Counted from the first letter of the stretch, positions 46,195 to 57,864 are shown. The stretch: 64,000 nucleotides of DNA from Bicyclus anynana (GCF_947172395.1 NC_069083.1:5860501-5924500), one strand, 5' to 3'. The notes: generated from the sequence alone by a model not told the origin. Made by a program: numbers and translations.

Positions 46195-46390
46195 TTACTG
46201 CGTGGATTTCAGCTTTTCACAAATCCCGCGGGAACCATGGATAATAACCATCCACACACATATAAACCTTCTTCTTCAATTACTCTATCTATTGAAAAAA
46301 CCGCATCAAAATCCGTTGCGTAACTTTAAAGATTTAAGCATACATATAACATATAAACAGATAAAGCGACTTTGTTATAAACTATGTAGT
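46195..46390 (-). mobile_element. Helitron-like fragment
   Basis: TTTTCACAAATCCCGCGGGA, AACCATGG and CCGCATCAAAATCCGTTGCG are, in reverse, the body of a Helitron-like group related to family 2. Both termini are missing. Confidence 0.5.
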
Positions 46391-46544
46391 GATTGTATTT
46401 CAACTAACGAGCAAAATATCAAATTTGTTTACATCGCAGGCTCTCGTGCTATTAAAAAGTATATAACCTAAATATATTTATTGACCGAGAGTTGGGTTTT
46501 TGGGTTTTTGTTTTATATGTAAAAAGAAATGTAAAAATAAGAGA

Positions 46545-46660
46545 GTCTGAATCCATAGTGAGTTAGCCGCCAAGTTCAGCGTGGCGCACACACGCGACGT
46601 CCACTCCGCGTTGCCGCGTCCGCCGAGCGTCCACACTTTCCGAGCGGATGACGCGATTAT
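46545..46660. other. Isolated GC-rich block of unknown nature
   Basis: About 115 bp are strikingly GC-rich (CACACACGCGACGTCCACTC, then TTGCCGCGTCCGCCGAGCG) inside AT-rich DNA. On the minus strand the open frame 46478-46666 reads through it (VWTLGGRGNAEWTSRVCATL). I do not recognise a family and see no clear splice sites. It could be a small exon, an old element piece or a regulatory island. Confidence 0.5.
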
Positions 46661-46861
46661 GCACATCGGTGCCGATTTATTTCATTTACGTGGTGTTAAA
46701 CTAGTTTGATCTATATGTTTACAGTTTCATTGGATTGAAATGGGTCATAACGTAAGCGTCAATGTAATCTACCTTTGATGCTAGCTATATATTCGAATAG
46801 TGTGTTGCCATTAATGAACTATCGATTTGAGAATTGGTCGCTAACTTAAGGGTCTTTTGAC

Positions 46862-47185
46862 GGTCTTCGTGGCGCAGTGCTATGCGCGGTGGATTTACAA
46901 GACGGAGGTCCTGGGTTCGATCCCCGGCTGGGCCGATTGAGATTTTCTTAACTGGTCTAGGTCTGGCTGGTGGGAGGTTCCGGCCGTGGCTAGTTACAAC
47001 CCTACCGACAAAGACGTACCGCCAAGCGATTTAGCGTTCCGGTACGATGTCGTGTAGAAACCGAAAAGGGGTGTGGATTTACATTCTCCTCCTAACAAGT
47101 TAGCCCACTTCCATCTTAGACTGTATCATCACTAACCATGACGTGAGATTGTAGTCAAGGGCTAACTTGTAAAGAATAAAAAAAA
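46862..47185 (+). mobile_element. SINE family B, full length
   Basis: Head CGTGGCGCAGTGCTATGCGC, B box GGGTTCGATCC, body with AAGCGATTTAGCGTTCCGG, and tail CAAGGGCTAACTTGTAAAGA with A-rich end. Confidence 0.92.
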
Positions 47186-47431
47186 TATCAGGATAGGTAA
47201 GTTATCGGGTTAAACGTTAGCCAAACAGAATTTACCATTTTACAATGTTTCACGTATAAAATTGCACATAAAATTCTTAGCATAACAAAAGCGTGGGCGG
47301 CATACTAATAGAGCAAACTACCACAAAACAATTTTTTTATTAAGTTTTCGAAAACATTTTAGCACGTCACGGCAATTTTAATTTCTTTCATACACAGCTA
47401 ATGTTCTTTTGTTCTTATTTATATACGAGTA
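47186..47431. other. Intergenic
   Basis: Short AT-rich gap with nothing recognised. Confidence 0.35.
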
Positions 47432-47627
47432 CTAGCTGACGCCGCGCGGTTTCACCCTCGTGGTTTCCGTTCCCGTAGGAATACGGGAATAAATTATAGC
47501 CTATAGCCTTCCTCGATAAATGGGCTATCTAACACTGAAATAATTTTTCAAATCAAACCAGTAGTTCCTAAGATTAGCGCGTTCAATCAAACAAACAAAC
47601 TCTTCAGCTTTATAATATTAGTATAGA
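47432..47627 (-). mobile_element. Lep1-like Helitron, complete
   Basis: On the plus strand it runs from CTAGCTGACGCCGCGCGG to TTTATAATATTAGTATAGA. It is a reverse-oriented copy with both ends. Confidence 0.78.
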
Positions 47628-47655
47628 TTTTTAGGGAATTTTACTTTCTATCATT

Positions 47656-47727
47656 ACCAGATGACGCTGCGCGGTTTTACTCGCTCGTATCCCGTTCCCG
47701 TGGGAATACGGAATCATTAATGTTAAT
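47656..47727 (-). mobile_element. Lep1-like Helitron, 3' end fragment
   Basis: GATGACGCTGCGCGGTTTTA and CCCGTTCCCGTGGGAATACG repeat the 3' end of the element just upstream. Truncated. Confidence 0.55.
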
Positions 47728-47810
47728 ATTGACCATCCATGTTTGGCTCACTATTGAGCACGAGTCTCCTCTGAGAATGAGAGGAGTTTAGGCTAATACA
47801 CCACCACCAC
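47728..47810 (-). mobile_element. SINE family A, 3' fragment
   Basis: TTTGGCTCACTATTGAGCAC, then GAGTCTCCTCTGAGAATGAG. Only the last 80 bases of the family are present. Confidence 0.65.
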
Positions 47811-48115
47811 GAAAAAGTAAAAAAGTTATTCTCGGAAAATATTTATTTTCATATTCAGGTTATGTTACACCAGCATTTATAAATACTGGAAACTAAAACT
47901 TTCCTTTAATTTTCACAATGCCAATGGCATAAAAGAAAAATAATATTATGAAAATAATTAGGAATAAGTCGAACTAAGGAGATTTTTCGTCGTTGTGAAG
48001 TAATGAAGTTTTTGATTACGTTAGCGATATTTGATAATAATTTTGTAGGTATACGTTTTTTTATAATAGGCACTAGGTAGATATTTTGTCAAGGAATTTA
48101 GCAAATTATTTTGTA
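47811..48115. other. Intergenic
   Basis: AT-rich gap with no gene or repeat recognised. Confidence 0.35.
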
Positions 48116-48498
48116 CTAGCGGACGCCCGCGACTTCGTCCGCTTGGAATTTAGTTTTCACGAATCCCTCGGGAACCATGGATTTTTCCGGAATAAAAAGT
48201 AGCCTATGTATTAATCCATGTTATAATATATCTCAATACCAAATTTCAGCTAATTCGGTTAAGTAGTCGAGGCGTGAAAGAGTAACAAACATTCATATCA
48301 TTAAAATCATCAGTTTTCGCAAATTTCGGGAAACCATGGATTTTTTCGGGATAAAAAAGTAGCCTATGTGCTAATCCAGAGTAAAATCCATTTCCATTCC
48401 TAATTTTAGCCAGCTTCAGTAGTAGCGGCGTTAAAGAGTAACAAACATCCAAACATACATCCAAACATCCATACAAACTTTTTATAATATTAGTAGGA
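48116..48498 (-). mobile_element. Helitron-like family 2, complete
   Basis: Plus strand from CTAGCGGACGCCCGCGACTT to TTTATAATATTAGTAGGA. It contains the two-module structure (GTAGTCGAGGCGTGAAAGAG and GTAGTAGCGGCGTTAAAGAG, each preceded by an AACCATGGATTTTT-type block), suggesting an internal duplication within the element. Confidence 0.75.
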
Positions 48499-48870
48499 AG
48501 TAGGATTTGTCTTTGATTACAAGTAACTAGCAGACGCCTCGCGGTTTTTATGCAATCATAAACAATATAATCTTTATAGTTTACAGTACTGTACGCAATT
48601 AAATACTATTAAATTTGTACGGAACCGCCGGGGGCAAGTCTGACTTGCACTTGTCCGGATTTTTTCTTTTCTTATTGTCTCTAATATACGAATAGGTACA
48701 AGATAATAAAATAAGACCGCAACAAACCGTTCGACCGCTATTTGTAGAGAATAACATTCGGACATCGGGTGGGTAAATTCAGTTACATGGACAAATTGAC
48801 TTTCTTATGGATATTTTGTAATAGTAATGGTTATATATTGAATAAACTTTAGCTGATAATAACTTTACAG
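48499..48870. other. Intergenic with Helitron tail
   Basis: A Lep1-like 3' end remnant (AGACGCCTCGCGGTTTTTA) lies at about 48531-48550. The remainder is unrecognised. Confidence 0.35.
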
Positions 48871-49110
48871 GAAAAACTGGCCAAGTGCGTGTAGGGCCAC
48901 GCGCGGTAGACTACGGACTACGGTCCGTAGACTAAGTTAGAAATTTGATCCATTATGTAATGCACAAATACCGATAACCATACCCCACTCCATAGGATAG
49001 ACGATAAAAAATTCATCCTCAATTTGCATGTAAGGAAGGAACCCCAAAATATTTTGATATGGCGAAACTATAAGGGTTCCTTATAAGGGTGTGGACAAAC
49101 TATAAGGGTC
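48871..49110 (-). mobile_element. Unclassified GGGTTCCGTAG repeat, truncated
   Basis: Plus strand begins GGAAAAACTGGCCAAGTGCG and reaches GGCGAAACTATAAGGGTTCC. Shortened relative of 27012-27744. Confidence 0.65.
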
Positions 49111-49198
49111 AGGACTATAAAAACGGTTAAATGGTTAAGTGCCTTCCTTATGCATAGGAGAGGAAAAGTTACTTCAATTTGGTTTGGTAAACCTGAGG

Positions 49199-49341
49199 TC
49201 AGTGGCGTGCACTTCATAGATGAAAAAGAAGCATTGCCTACCCTATGGAGTCAATAAAAACTATGTTGAACCACAGAATACTTAGTTGGACAAGGAATTT
49301 TCCAATTTTTCCGTTAAGTGCATACCCTAGTTAAAAACCTG
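49199..49341 (+). mobile_element. Unclassified short interspersed repeat
   Basis: GGCGTGCACTTCATAGATG, then GCATTGCCTACCCTATGG and AGTGCATACCCTAGTTAAAA. Opposite-oriented relative of 42994-43135. Confidence 0.6.
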
Positions 49342-49477
49342 AAGTATAATTTTTGGCTTTATAACAATCACTGATGTTATTAATATTGTAATAAACGACA
49401 TCAATGGCAAGTGCTTTCTATGACAAGATGATGTTACTGATAACTTTTTGGAAAAAGAAAAACTCAAATATTTCGTA

Positions 49478-49745
49478 ATTATATAATGATTTATTTATTT
49501 TGCTATCATCCGCGAAAACTCGGCGAACCCATGCGACAACGTCACCCAGGTCCGACAAAATACTCAACGTGCAATTGCAAAGAATTCTTTGCAATTGCAC
49601 GTTGTAGAGTCAACATCTCCTGAGGATGCTCCGGTTTCGGGGTGAAACGTACGTAGAGAGTATTTTGTCGGACCTGGGTGACGTTGTCGCATGGGTTCGC
49701 CGAGTTTTCGCGGATGATAGCAAAATAAATAAATCATTATATAAT
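49478..49745. repeat. Large foldback with 88-bp perfect inverted arms
   Basis: Arms 49478-49565 and 49658-49745 are exact reverse complements over 88 bp. The arm includes GACCTGGGTGACGTTGTCGC. Between them lies a perfect 40-bp palindrome (49565-49604) centred on GAATTC, then 53 bases without a partner (TCAACATCTCCTGAGGATGC, then GGGGTGAAACGTACG). The simplest reading is one inverted duplication centred at about 49584/49585 in which the left half lost 53 bp. No open reading frame. Confidence 0.95.
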
Positions 49746-50367
49746 CATGATGAACTTCCGCAAAGTAACGCCTGCTTCTATCCAATATTCAAATATTTCG
49801 TAGTCCAAACTAGAAATCGATCCCGATAATTTCATAGTACATCAGCATAGAGGACTACGCTGTGAATCTCACTCAATAATCACTCAATAATCAATTAATA
49901 TGAATAACACTCACGATAGTTTAAATTTTAATAATTTGAGTTTATTTTGGACCAACATCAGTGAAATTCGCGTGATAGAGATACTTCTACACAGACAATG
50001 ACAATATTAGAAGATGTCATAACTTAGCTAACCGCTAAAATTACACTAAATTTACCTAATATCAAGTGCCAAACTTAGTTCATAAGTAACTTTGACGTGT
50101 TTATTGTAAGCTTCAAACTAAATTAATGTAATAACATAATATTAACTTCGAGAATGTTACTATTAAATAAGTTTTGTTACAATATTTTGTCGAACTTGTG
50201 TATCCTTGGTTGCTTTATGGAGCTGAGACCAGGGTTCGATTCCCAGTTTGGATGTATTCAAGAATTTTTGATTTTCATAATTGACACAGATTTTGGCTTG
50301 TTTCAGTCGTGGATTACTAACTCAGTAGCAAAGGAGTACCAGCAAGCGAGTAAGTGTATATCAGAGG
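49746..50367. other. Intergenic, nothing recognised
   Basis: No gene or repeat identified. The short open frame 50154-50423 runs into the MITE and is not gene-like. Confidence 0.35.
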
Positions 50368-50541
50368 GCCTAGTGGCAGTTGGATACTGTTACTATCGCG
50401 TTAACGTAAACGTGAATTTCTAAGGAATTGAAACAGCGCCATCTAATGACACTACTGCACAACTCTTTCCATTCCATATAAATTCGCGTTAACGTCAACG
50501 CGATAGTAATAGTATAAAAAAATTTAAAACTCCCACTAGGC
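50368..50541. mobile_element. Palindromic MITE, free copy
   Basis: Ends GCCTAGTGGCAGTTG and CTCCCACTAGGC. Inner arms carry ACTATCGCGTTAACGTAAAC and GCGTTAACGTCAACGCGATA. Same family and orientation as 3422-3786, without the insert. Confidence 0.8.
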
Positions 50542-50657
50542 ACTCAGTATGATGATTGGTGTACTTATATACTTTCTATCCATAATTTAATGTTGATTTC
50601 ATAATTATTTGTGGCGAAGTAATATTTTTTTAACAAAAATCATTTTACCTTTTTGAC

Positions 50658-50950
50658 GGCCTCCGTGGTGCAATGGTATACGCAGTGGACTTACAAGACG
50701 GAGGTCCTGGGTTCGATTCCCGGCTGGGCCGATTGAGGTTTTCTTAATCGGTCCAGGTATAGCTGGTGGAAGGCTTCGGCCGTGACTAGTTACCACCCTA
50801 CCGACAAAGACGTACCGCCAAGGGATTTAGTATTCCGGTACGATGTCGTGTAGAAACCGAAATGGGTGTGGATTTTCATCCTCCTCATAACAAGTTAGCC
50901 CGCTTCCATCTTAGATTGCATCATCACTTACCATCAGGCGAGATAAAAAA
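50658..50950 (+). mobile_element. SINE family B, near full length
   Basis: Head GCCTCCGTGGTGCAATGGTA, B box GGGTTCGATTCCCGG. The body is complete to ATCATCACTTACCATCAGGC, then an A-rich end; the last part of the usual tail is missing. Confidence 0.9.
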
Positions 50951-51707
50951 AACCTTATTGACGCGATAACCATATCGCAGGCTAGCATTGTTTTTTATAT
51001 AAGAGCTAGTTTTCCATTCAATTTGTGTTGTTTCATTGTAATAATGTGAATAATGCAGTGTTTCCAATTTCCAATTGTTTATGGCTTGACATTTACTTGG
51101 AATCTTGCAATTTCTTTAACTTTTCTTTTTAGTTTCAAAGGTAATTTTATTACCATGTTATTATCGCAGAACAAAGAAATAAGGGTAAACAGTAAGGGCG
51201 TTGCCAGACTAAAGCCTCTTCTTCCATGACTTTACAATTATCCAGTTTGATTTTTTTTTTTATTGAGAAAGAATACAATAGGGAACTTAAGCTAGCTAGT
51301 TTGATTGAAGTTAAGTGGAACAATTCTTGCTTTTACATTATACAGCGCCTGTGACGTCACCCGGTTCTCAGCTAAAAATCAGCGCTGGGCATTGCTTTCC
51401 TGCGATGAACGGCTAATGCTGAGCTGTCATATAATATCTAAGATGGGATGTACTGTTTGTGACACAAAAAAATGAATAAACTTATTTTCTTTCTTATTTA
51501 ATAAACAAGGCTGTAGTAGTAGTAGTAGAGATTTTTTTTATCTTTATTTAAGGAAAGAAGTAGAGATTATTTTTAATGATTTCCTCCGACGAAGTGTTAC
51601 TTGATAAGTTTATTTCTACTGACAATATATGTATTGCTATATTTTCGTCTGAAAGGTAAGATTTTCGGTGTAATTACAAACAAACACCTGAGAGTAAAAT
51701 CCCAAGG
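50951..51707. other. Intergenic with LINE tail
   Basis: At 51250-51296 lies the minus-strand tail of the LINE family seen at 28986 (TTTATTGAGAAAGAATACAA). A GTA triplet run lies near 51514-51528. No gene is seen. Confidence 0.45.
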
Positions 51708-51926
51708 TTTATGGACGTATTGGATGGATGTATTCTTTGCAATAATGGAAATGTGGAAGGCAAACGGCCACGAGGTAGATCTCCAACCCGATGGTCCGAT
51801 CTTCTAAAGGAAGCAGGAGCCCGAACCTTTTACAGTGCCGTCCAAATGGCCAGCGACCGCACTCGATGGAGGAGCATTGTAAACCAAACGATGACTCGCC
51901 AAGGTGGTCACGATCCTCAGTCATGA
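51708..51926 (+). pseudogene. LINE C-terminal fragment (second RTE-like type)
   Basis: Plus-strand open frame with DVLDGCILCNNGNVEGKRPR, then GRSPTRWSDLLKEAG and MASDRTRWRSIVNQ before the stop. The KRPRGR.PTRW.D pattern followed by A.DR..W+ closes RTE-type polyproteins. It differs from the family at 62985. A short AG repeat follows near 51938. Confidence 0.65.
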
Positions 51927-52015
51927 GGGACCGACTAGAGAGAGAGAGATTTTTTGCAAGCCCTCTCTGTGTTGCTATTTTAATAGGCGATGATTTTCTA
52001 CTCACTTGCTCTTCT

Positions 52016-52282
52016 TGAGATAGCCCTGTAGATATGACCTCTGCCTCCGATTCCGGAGGGTGTGGGTTCGAATCCGGTCCGGGACGTGCACCTCCAACTT
52101 TTCAGTTGTGTGCATTTTAAGAATTTAAATATCACGTGTCTCAAACGGTGAAGGAAAACATCGTGAGGAAACGTGTATGTAAGTTTGCCAATCCGCATTG
52201 GGCCAGCGTGGTGGACTATTGGCCTATAACCCCTCTCATTCTGAGCGACTCGAGCTCAGCAGTGAGCCGAATATGGGTTCAT
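52016..52282 (+). mobile_element. SINE family A
   Basis: Head starts GATAGCCCTGTAGATATGAC. B box GGTTCGAATCC is intact. The body is normal with a short deletion near GAAACGTGTATG. Ends GTGAGCCGAATATGGGTT. Confidence 0.88.
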
Positions 52283-52394
52283 AGTGATGCCCAATGCCCA
52301 TTATACCAAGCGGCTGTCTATATAGAATGAAGTTAGCTGAAATTCGGAATTAATATTATTGGATTATCACACTTTTTGTCACCTAGACATATGG

Positions 52395-52850
52395 CCCAAT
52401 TTCGAACAATGCGTGTTGCCAGTGATGACCTATGGTTCCGAGACTTGATCGCTAACTATGAGCCTCATAAAAAGGATCAAAGTCACACAGCGGGCGACGG
52501 AACCAGCTATGTTAGGAGTATCTCTGCGTGATCGAAACAGAAATGAGAAGATCCACAGAAGAACCAATTTTCGAAACAGACATAGCTCAACGAGTTGCAA
52601 AGCTAAAGTAGCAATATGCGGGGCACGTAGTTCGAACAGCCGATGAACGTTGGGGTCCCAAAGTGCTGGAATGGCGACCCCGCAGCGCAGTATTGGTCGA
52701 CCCCCCACCAGGTGGACAGACAACATTAAGCGAGTCGATTCGCTGGATGCAGGTGACTCAGTATCGTTATGTTTGGAAGTCCCTACAAACTCCTATATCC
52801 TGCAGTGGACGTCCATCGCCTGATATGATGGTGATGATACTTTTTATCCC
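52395..52850 (+). pseudogene. RTE-like LINE, 3' end fragment
   Basis: Plus-strand reading gives LIKRIKVTQRATEPAMLGVS, LRDRNRNEKIHRRTNF, then VLEWRPRSAVLV and WKSLQTPI. It matches the element at 62985-64000, with stops and frame changes. Ends in a GATGGTGATGATA tail. Confidence 0.85.
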
Positions 52851-53924
52851 AGAAAAAAACATGGTATTTGCGTAAAACTGAAATTAATGCGGAAACGTGG
52901 GCTCTAGTCTTGTATAGTTAGACACGCTCTCCGTTAGTATAAAATAACCAAGCGTCTCTATCGACTACTAGCCCTCAATTATATTCTATGTATGCAAATG
53001 ACTTCATTGTTATAAGGCACAGGATAATAGCGGTCGTAAAAGTTAACTTATCGCGTGTAACGGCACAGCCAGTGCTTCGACGCTTTTTTATAATGTGTGA
53101 AACTCTTTTTTGTTTTAACTATGTTATTATAGTATGCAAATTTTAGCCAGCAGAATTTCTATGTGTATATTCTCAGGAAAACGGTTTGGCTTTGGCCTTT
53201 TTTGTAGTAGTAGAATAGCAGAAGAGGTGATTTCTAGGATTCCGTAGTCACCAAGGCATCCTTATAGTTTCGTTATGTCCGTCAGTCTGCCTGTACACGG
53301 CTTAGATCAGACTATTAGAACTAAAAAAATGTAATTTACGTGTAGGTGAATACGTATAAAGCAACCCGTAAAAGTTATCTAAGCTAAGAAGTGTGCATTT
53401 CGAAAACCTGACGATTTGAGCATAACCAAGAATAGGAAGGTTACTATGTTGTAAAGTAGAAGTGTTTTTCGAAAAAAGAAAACAGATAACGACTATTTCT
53501 ATTTTTTTTAAACACGATTTTGAGGGTATCTAGAAGAGAGTTGCTACGAAACAAACTGTCGAAACGGACGAAAAGAAAAAAATCGAAACGTGTCCGTTGA
53601 CTTAGACCAATTTATATTCTCATGATATCCTATAAAATAAAAAAGAAAAAAAACATTATCTTTTATACTTGGAGGGTGGTGGGTCTGGACCATTGGAATC
53701 AATGGAAAATGGAAGTCTGTGGCATCAAAAAAAGTTTACAATTCAATATCCTCGTAATCTACTACCTTCCAAAGCTTTCGCGGCCCAAACTCTAAAGTTA
53801 CGTATGGTAATTACTAATTTTAGGAGCAAGAGCCGACTTTTTAAATTTCTTTTTAAATATACAATTCAGTTATGGATTTGGCTTTTCATTCATATAGTTT
53901 TTCTGAACCGATAAGTATCATCAT
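52851..53924. other. Intergenic
   Basis: No gene is seen. 53228-53310 (GGATTCCGTAGTCACCAAGG, then TATAGTTTCGTTATGTCCGT) looks like a decayed start of the GGGTTCCGTAG repeat. The frame at 53669-53914 has no family features. Confidence 0.4.
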
Positions 53925-54265
53925 CGTCATATATCATCCCATATTCGGTTCACTGCTGAGCTCGAGTCTCCTGTCGGAATTAGAGGGGTTAGGGCAAATA
54001 CCTATTCCACCGCGCTGACCCAATGCGGATTGGCAGACTTTACACACGCAGAGAATTAAGAAAATTCTCAGGTAAGCAGGTTTCTTCACGATGTTTTTCC
54101 TTCACCGTTTGAGACACGTGATATTTAATTTCTTAAAATGCACGTAATTGAAAAGTTAGAGGTGCATGCCCCGGACCAGATTCGAACCTGCACCCTCTGG
54201 AATCGGAGGCAGAGGTCATATCCCCTGGGCTATCACGGCTCTCATGTCCACTGGGCTATCACATG
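53925..54265 (-). mobile_element. SINE family A with partially repeated head
   Basis: The reverse complement is a near full-length SINE. At the head, CACTGGGCTATCAC occurs a second time after GGCTCTCATGTC, a local duplication of the A-box region. Confidence 0.87.
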
Positions 54266-56267
54266 CAGAAATTAATAGGGCAGAAAGCATATTAAATGTT
54301 CTTCTTTCTGTCGGCATCAAAATAATAATATATAAGTTGAAATCCAGTTGAAATAACTTTAGCACAACAAAGCTATAGACTCTGATTTATAATAACATTC
54401 CCTAAACACAACTAGTGATGTGATTTGATATTCCGCATGTATTTGCGGAAGCGAACAGTAAAATGGCGACCGTAACAATACAACAATTCAATTTAACGAT
54501 TTCCCACCAACCAATGCGGTTACAACATACGAACATATAGCGGAATCAGCGTGTAATTACGTAGTTTGTTATCGCATTTGTGCAAACAAAATATTGCGAA
54601 ATTTGCATTACACTAGCTAAAGGAAAGGCGGGGCAAGGGTTTGTCATTAATAATAGAGCGTAAAGTTGGAGGGCGTTTTCCGCCCTACGTACGAGGTTAA
54701 TAACCCTTGTTAAACTGTGGAGGCAAAGTAGTTTAATTTTTCATTTACAATAACTGTGTTTTATGTGTTTTTTTTAGCTACTCGGGGATTTGTACTCGTA
54801 ATTTAAACATGGAATAATGAAGTGTATATTTCAAATTGTGTGATAAAGTATTTTAAAAATACTTGCTTGCTGTATTATACTCATATCTATGTCTAAATTG
54901 TTCCTTGTTATTTTTAAAAGCTCGTTTTACTGTTAAGAATTAATTTAGTTTCTTTGTGGTGTGGCTATAATCTTAATTAATACTTAAATTCTATTGAATG
55001 TATTGAACGAAGATCATTCAGTAAACGATTTCGCTGATATACGGCCAGTATACAAAATAAATATGATTAATTAGAGACAATTCTGAATGATACAATGTTA
55101 ATATTACCTAATAAAAATATTTGTAAGTGTTCTATAAAAATATTAATGAGTGTCTTGTCCTAAAACTTATAAATATATAATAATAGCCTACTATTAGAAT
55201 TTATTTGCAGGGATATGGGTTACAATGTTAAATTGATAACATATAATAATCCGCCCACATCAATAATAATCTATTACAAAAGTTGAATAAATGTTTTATC
55301 GCTTCCATTGTTAAGTTACATAACAATAGAAAAATAGCAGAAAAATGTCTACAAGGAAGAAAATAATTAATTAAGAAATAATGATACTTAATCTAAATAT
55401 CTATAAGCGATGATCACGAAATACGAACTGATAGACATACAAAGGTGAGGCAGAAAGGTAGTTTATAGATCGTAGACGTTCGCTAAGAACGGATTTTGCG
55501 ATTGGGCCAGATTAAGCCTACATTTGCACGAGATTTTTTTTAACGGACTTTAAAAAAGCGTTCAAATATAGTATGAAGTTAAATGAAGATCTATTTCCAA
55601 CGCCCAAAATTGAAAATGCAACACTGCTCGAAAAAAAGCACAGTGTTTTAAAAAAAGGTGTTGCATTAACTTGGGAATGCTTTTGATGTACTCGAACGCT
55701 TTTTTAACGCCTTATAAAAAAGTTGCGGGCGTCACTCACTAAACAAAACACAAAAAGTCACTCACTTCAATACATCTTAATTTCTGCCTCTACGCTGAAA
55801 CAAATTTCGCACAGTCTAGTCAAAGTGGTAACTAAGCCTATTAATAACAAAAGTCGTTATAATATTAAAGATGCGTAGACAGTTCTTCCTCGGGTCTCAG
55901 ATGACAAATTGTTATCAGGCCGGTGGGCGGCAAGTGGGTAATAACTCAGGGCGGCGAGAACGCGACCAGGGCGGCCGCCGTGAAATTGACTGCACATACT
56001 TTAAAATCATTTTAGCGTTCGACGCGGCAGTTCTTTTTTTCAAAAAAGCGTTTAGATTTCTATTTATTATGAACTAGGTCTAGTACTTAGTTCCTTTACG
56101 TGCTAATCATGAGGTTGTTAAGGTTGAAGTTAACGAATATTCGTTAACTTGGTTGCTTTTAATTTATTTCGCATGACATTTAATGGTTTTCTTTAGTAGA
56201 TAATATGCAATGGTAAGTAGATAATCTGTTTTTGTTTATATATCGAATTGTGTATTAGTACTGCTTA
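54266..56267. other. Intergenic, no gene recognised
   Basis: About 2 kb without a recognised gene. 54440-54730 is GC-richer and unique-looking (AAAATGGCGACCGTAACAAT, GGAGGGCGTTTTCCGCCC). The block at 55555-55590 recurs near 29855. 55900-55990 has a GC-rich patch (CGGCGAGAACGCGACCAGGG). A perfect 24-bp palindrome lies at 56126-56149. Confidence 0.4.
56126..56149. repeat. Perfect 24-bp palindrome
   Basis: AAGTTAACGAAT followed directly by its reverse complement, no loop. Confidence 0.8.
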
Positions 56268-56450
56268 TGAGGTCCATAGTTAGCGATCAAGTCTAGGAAC
56301 TGTTGTAGGGTACTTTGGTATTAAATCAGTTATGTCACCGACGCTAGGTCATCACTGGCAACACGCACAGTTCGAAGGCATTTGTCTTCAGGCTCTGAGG
56401 AATTTCGGTCGAAAAGATGGTGCGAAGTTTCCCGAATGCAGCCCAGAATT
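56268..56450 (-). pseudogene. RTE-like LINE fragment
   Basis: GGTCATCACTGGCAACACGC, then TTCGAAGGCATTTGTCTTCA and GAATGCAGCCCAG match 63410-63508 in the same orientation. Interrupted by an unrelated short stretch near 56300-56335. Confidence 0.75.
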
Positions 56451-57027
56451 TTGTTCTGTAATAATCTTTATTGCTGCGAATCACGGGATGTTAGCATTGT
56501 TAATTTGTCAATATATTAATAGACCATAGAATGTTTTTTCATCTGAAGTATTACTAAAATATGTGTTAATTATCTACGTAATACACTTGAGCTACATTGT
56601 GTAGACTACTTTACAGTAAGCCAATTAAAAAAATATATAATTATATTGATAAAATAAACCAATTTTGTAAATATTCCATGTAGTACACTGAAATAAAATA
56701 TTTTATCCCTTTCACTGGTAAATTGAGCCGATATTATAAATTTATTTGAAGCGTATTTTCCCCACAATAATCTATGAAAATAATGAATTTCATTGTAAGA
56801 TGTAAGCTGTTCAAGATATCAAACAAGATTAATTACAAAGTAGGGTTGGATTCATTGCCGTAAGCTGATTATTTTCACATAAACACACCGACGAAATTAA
56901 TTTATAACGTCACGACAAGATGGTGTTTGAAAGTGAAATTTTGTTTTAGGTACTCATTTAATCAAGTACCTCCATATGAGTACATTATGAAAATACCTGT
57001 TCTTTTTAATAAATAGAAATGTTTATT
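56451..57027. other. Intergenic, nothing recognised
   Basis: AT-rich DNA, no gene or repeat identified. Confidence 0.35.
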
Positions 57028-57240
57028 TTTTAGGGTTCCTTAGTCCACAATTAAACCTTATAGTTTCGCCATGTCTGTCTGTCCGTCTATCCGTCAAGTG
57101 GGGACGAATTTTTTATCGTCTATGCCATGGTGTAGGGTAACGTATTTGATATTTTTGTGAATTAAATATAGGATCAAAGTGCAAATTAATCTACGGAACT
57201 CTACACTGCGCGTGGCCCGACACGCACTTGGCTGATTTTA
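57028..57240 (+). mobile_element. Unclassified GGGTTCCGTAG repeat, internally deleted
   Basis: Starts TTTTTTAGGGTTCCTTAGTC and ends GGCCCGACACGCACTTGGC within 213 bp; the long copies are 730-810 bp. Both termini are kept. Confidence 0.72.
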
Positions 57241-57864
57241 TTTGTTTTTTATTTTAATTTCATCAAATTATCAAATACAGGCTCTTTCTTTCAGGCATCT
57301 TTGAGCTGCCGTGTAACATACATGCAACTTTGACTGATAGCTTACGATTATAATACCTTTCTGAGAATTTAAACTTTTTGGATCGTTGAAGTTATCTTGT
57401 ATAGAGTTTGTATTGACCAAGTTATTAGGTATATTGTAAAACTTGAGTGATTGAGAAAAATATTTCACCATTATAAAGCTATATCGTTACCGAGTAATAA
57501 AGGCTATATTTCATTAGAATATTCCCACGGAGATGGGAATTACACGGGTAAATTTTTATTAGTGAAAAGTGAAAGTAAATTTCTTGAAAATATTTTTTGA
57601 AACTGGAACTTATCAGCCTGAGGCGTACACAAGTAGGTACAATATTTGGGTGGAAGCTACAACAATCAGGGTCTAAATTAATCCGTCGCATTCCCTGTCC
57701 AATGTTAGCCAATCTCGTAAAACAACACGTCTGTTTATAGAGCTGTGATGTATAGGTACTCGTATGCATACATTTTGTTTTGATTCAATTTAGTGATTTG
57801 AATTTATGCTGATCAGCTTATTAAAATCGATTTTATTAATCCAGGATCAGAATCCATCCATCAG
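57241..57864. other. Intergenic, nothing recognised
   Basis: No gene or repeat identified; the open frames on the minus strand are short and featureless. Confidence 0.35.
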
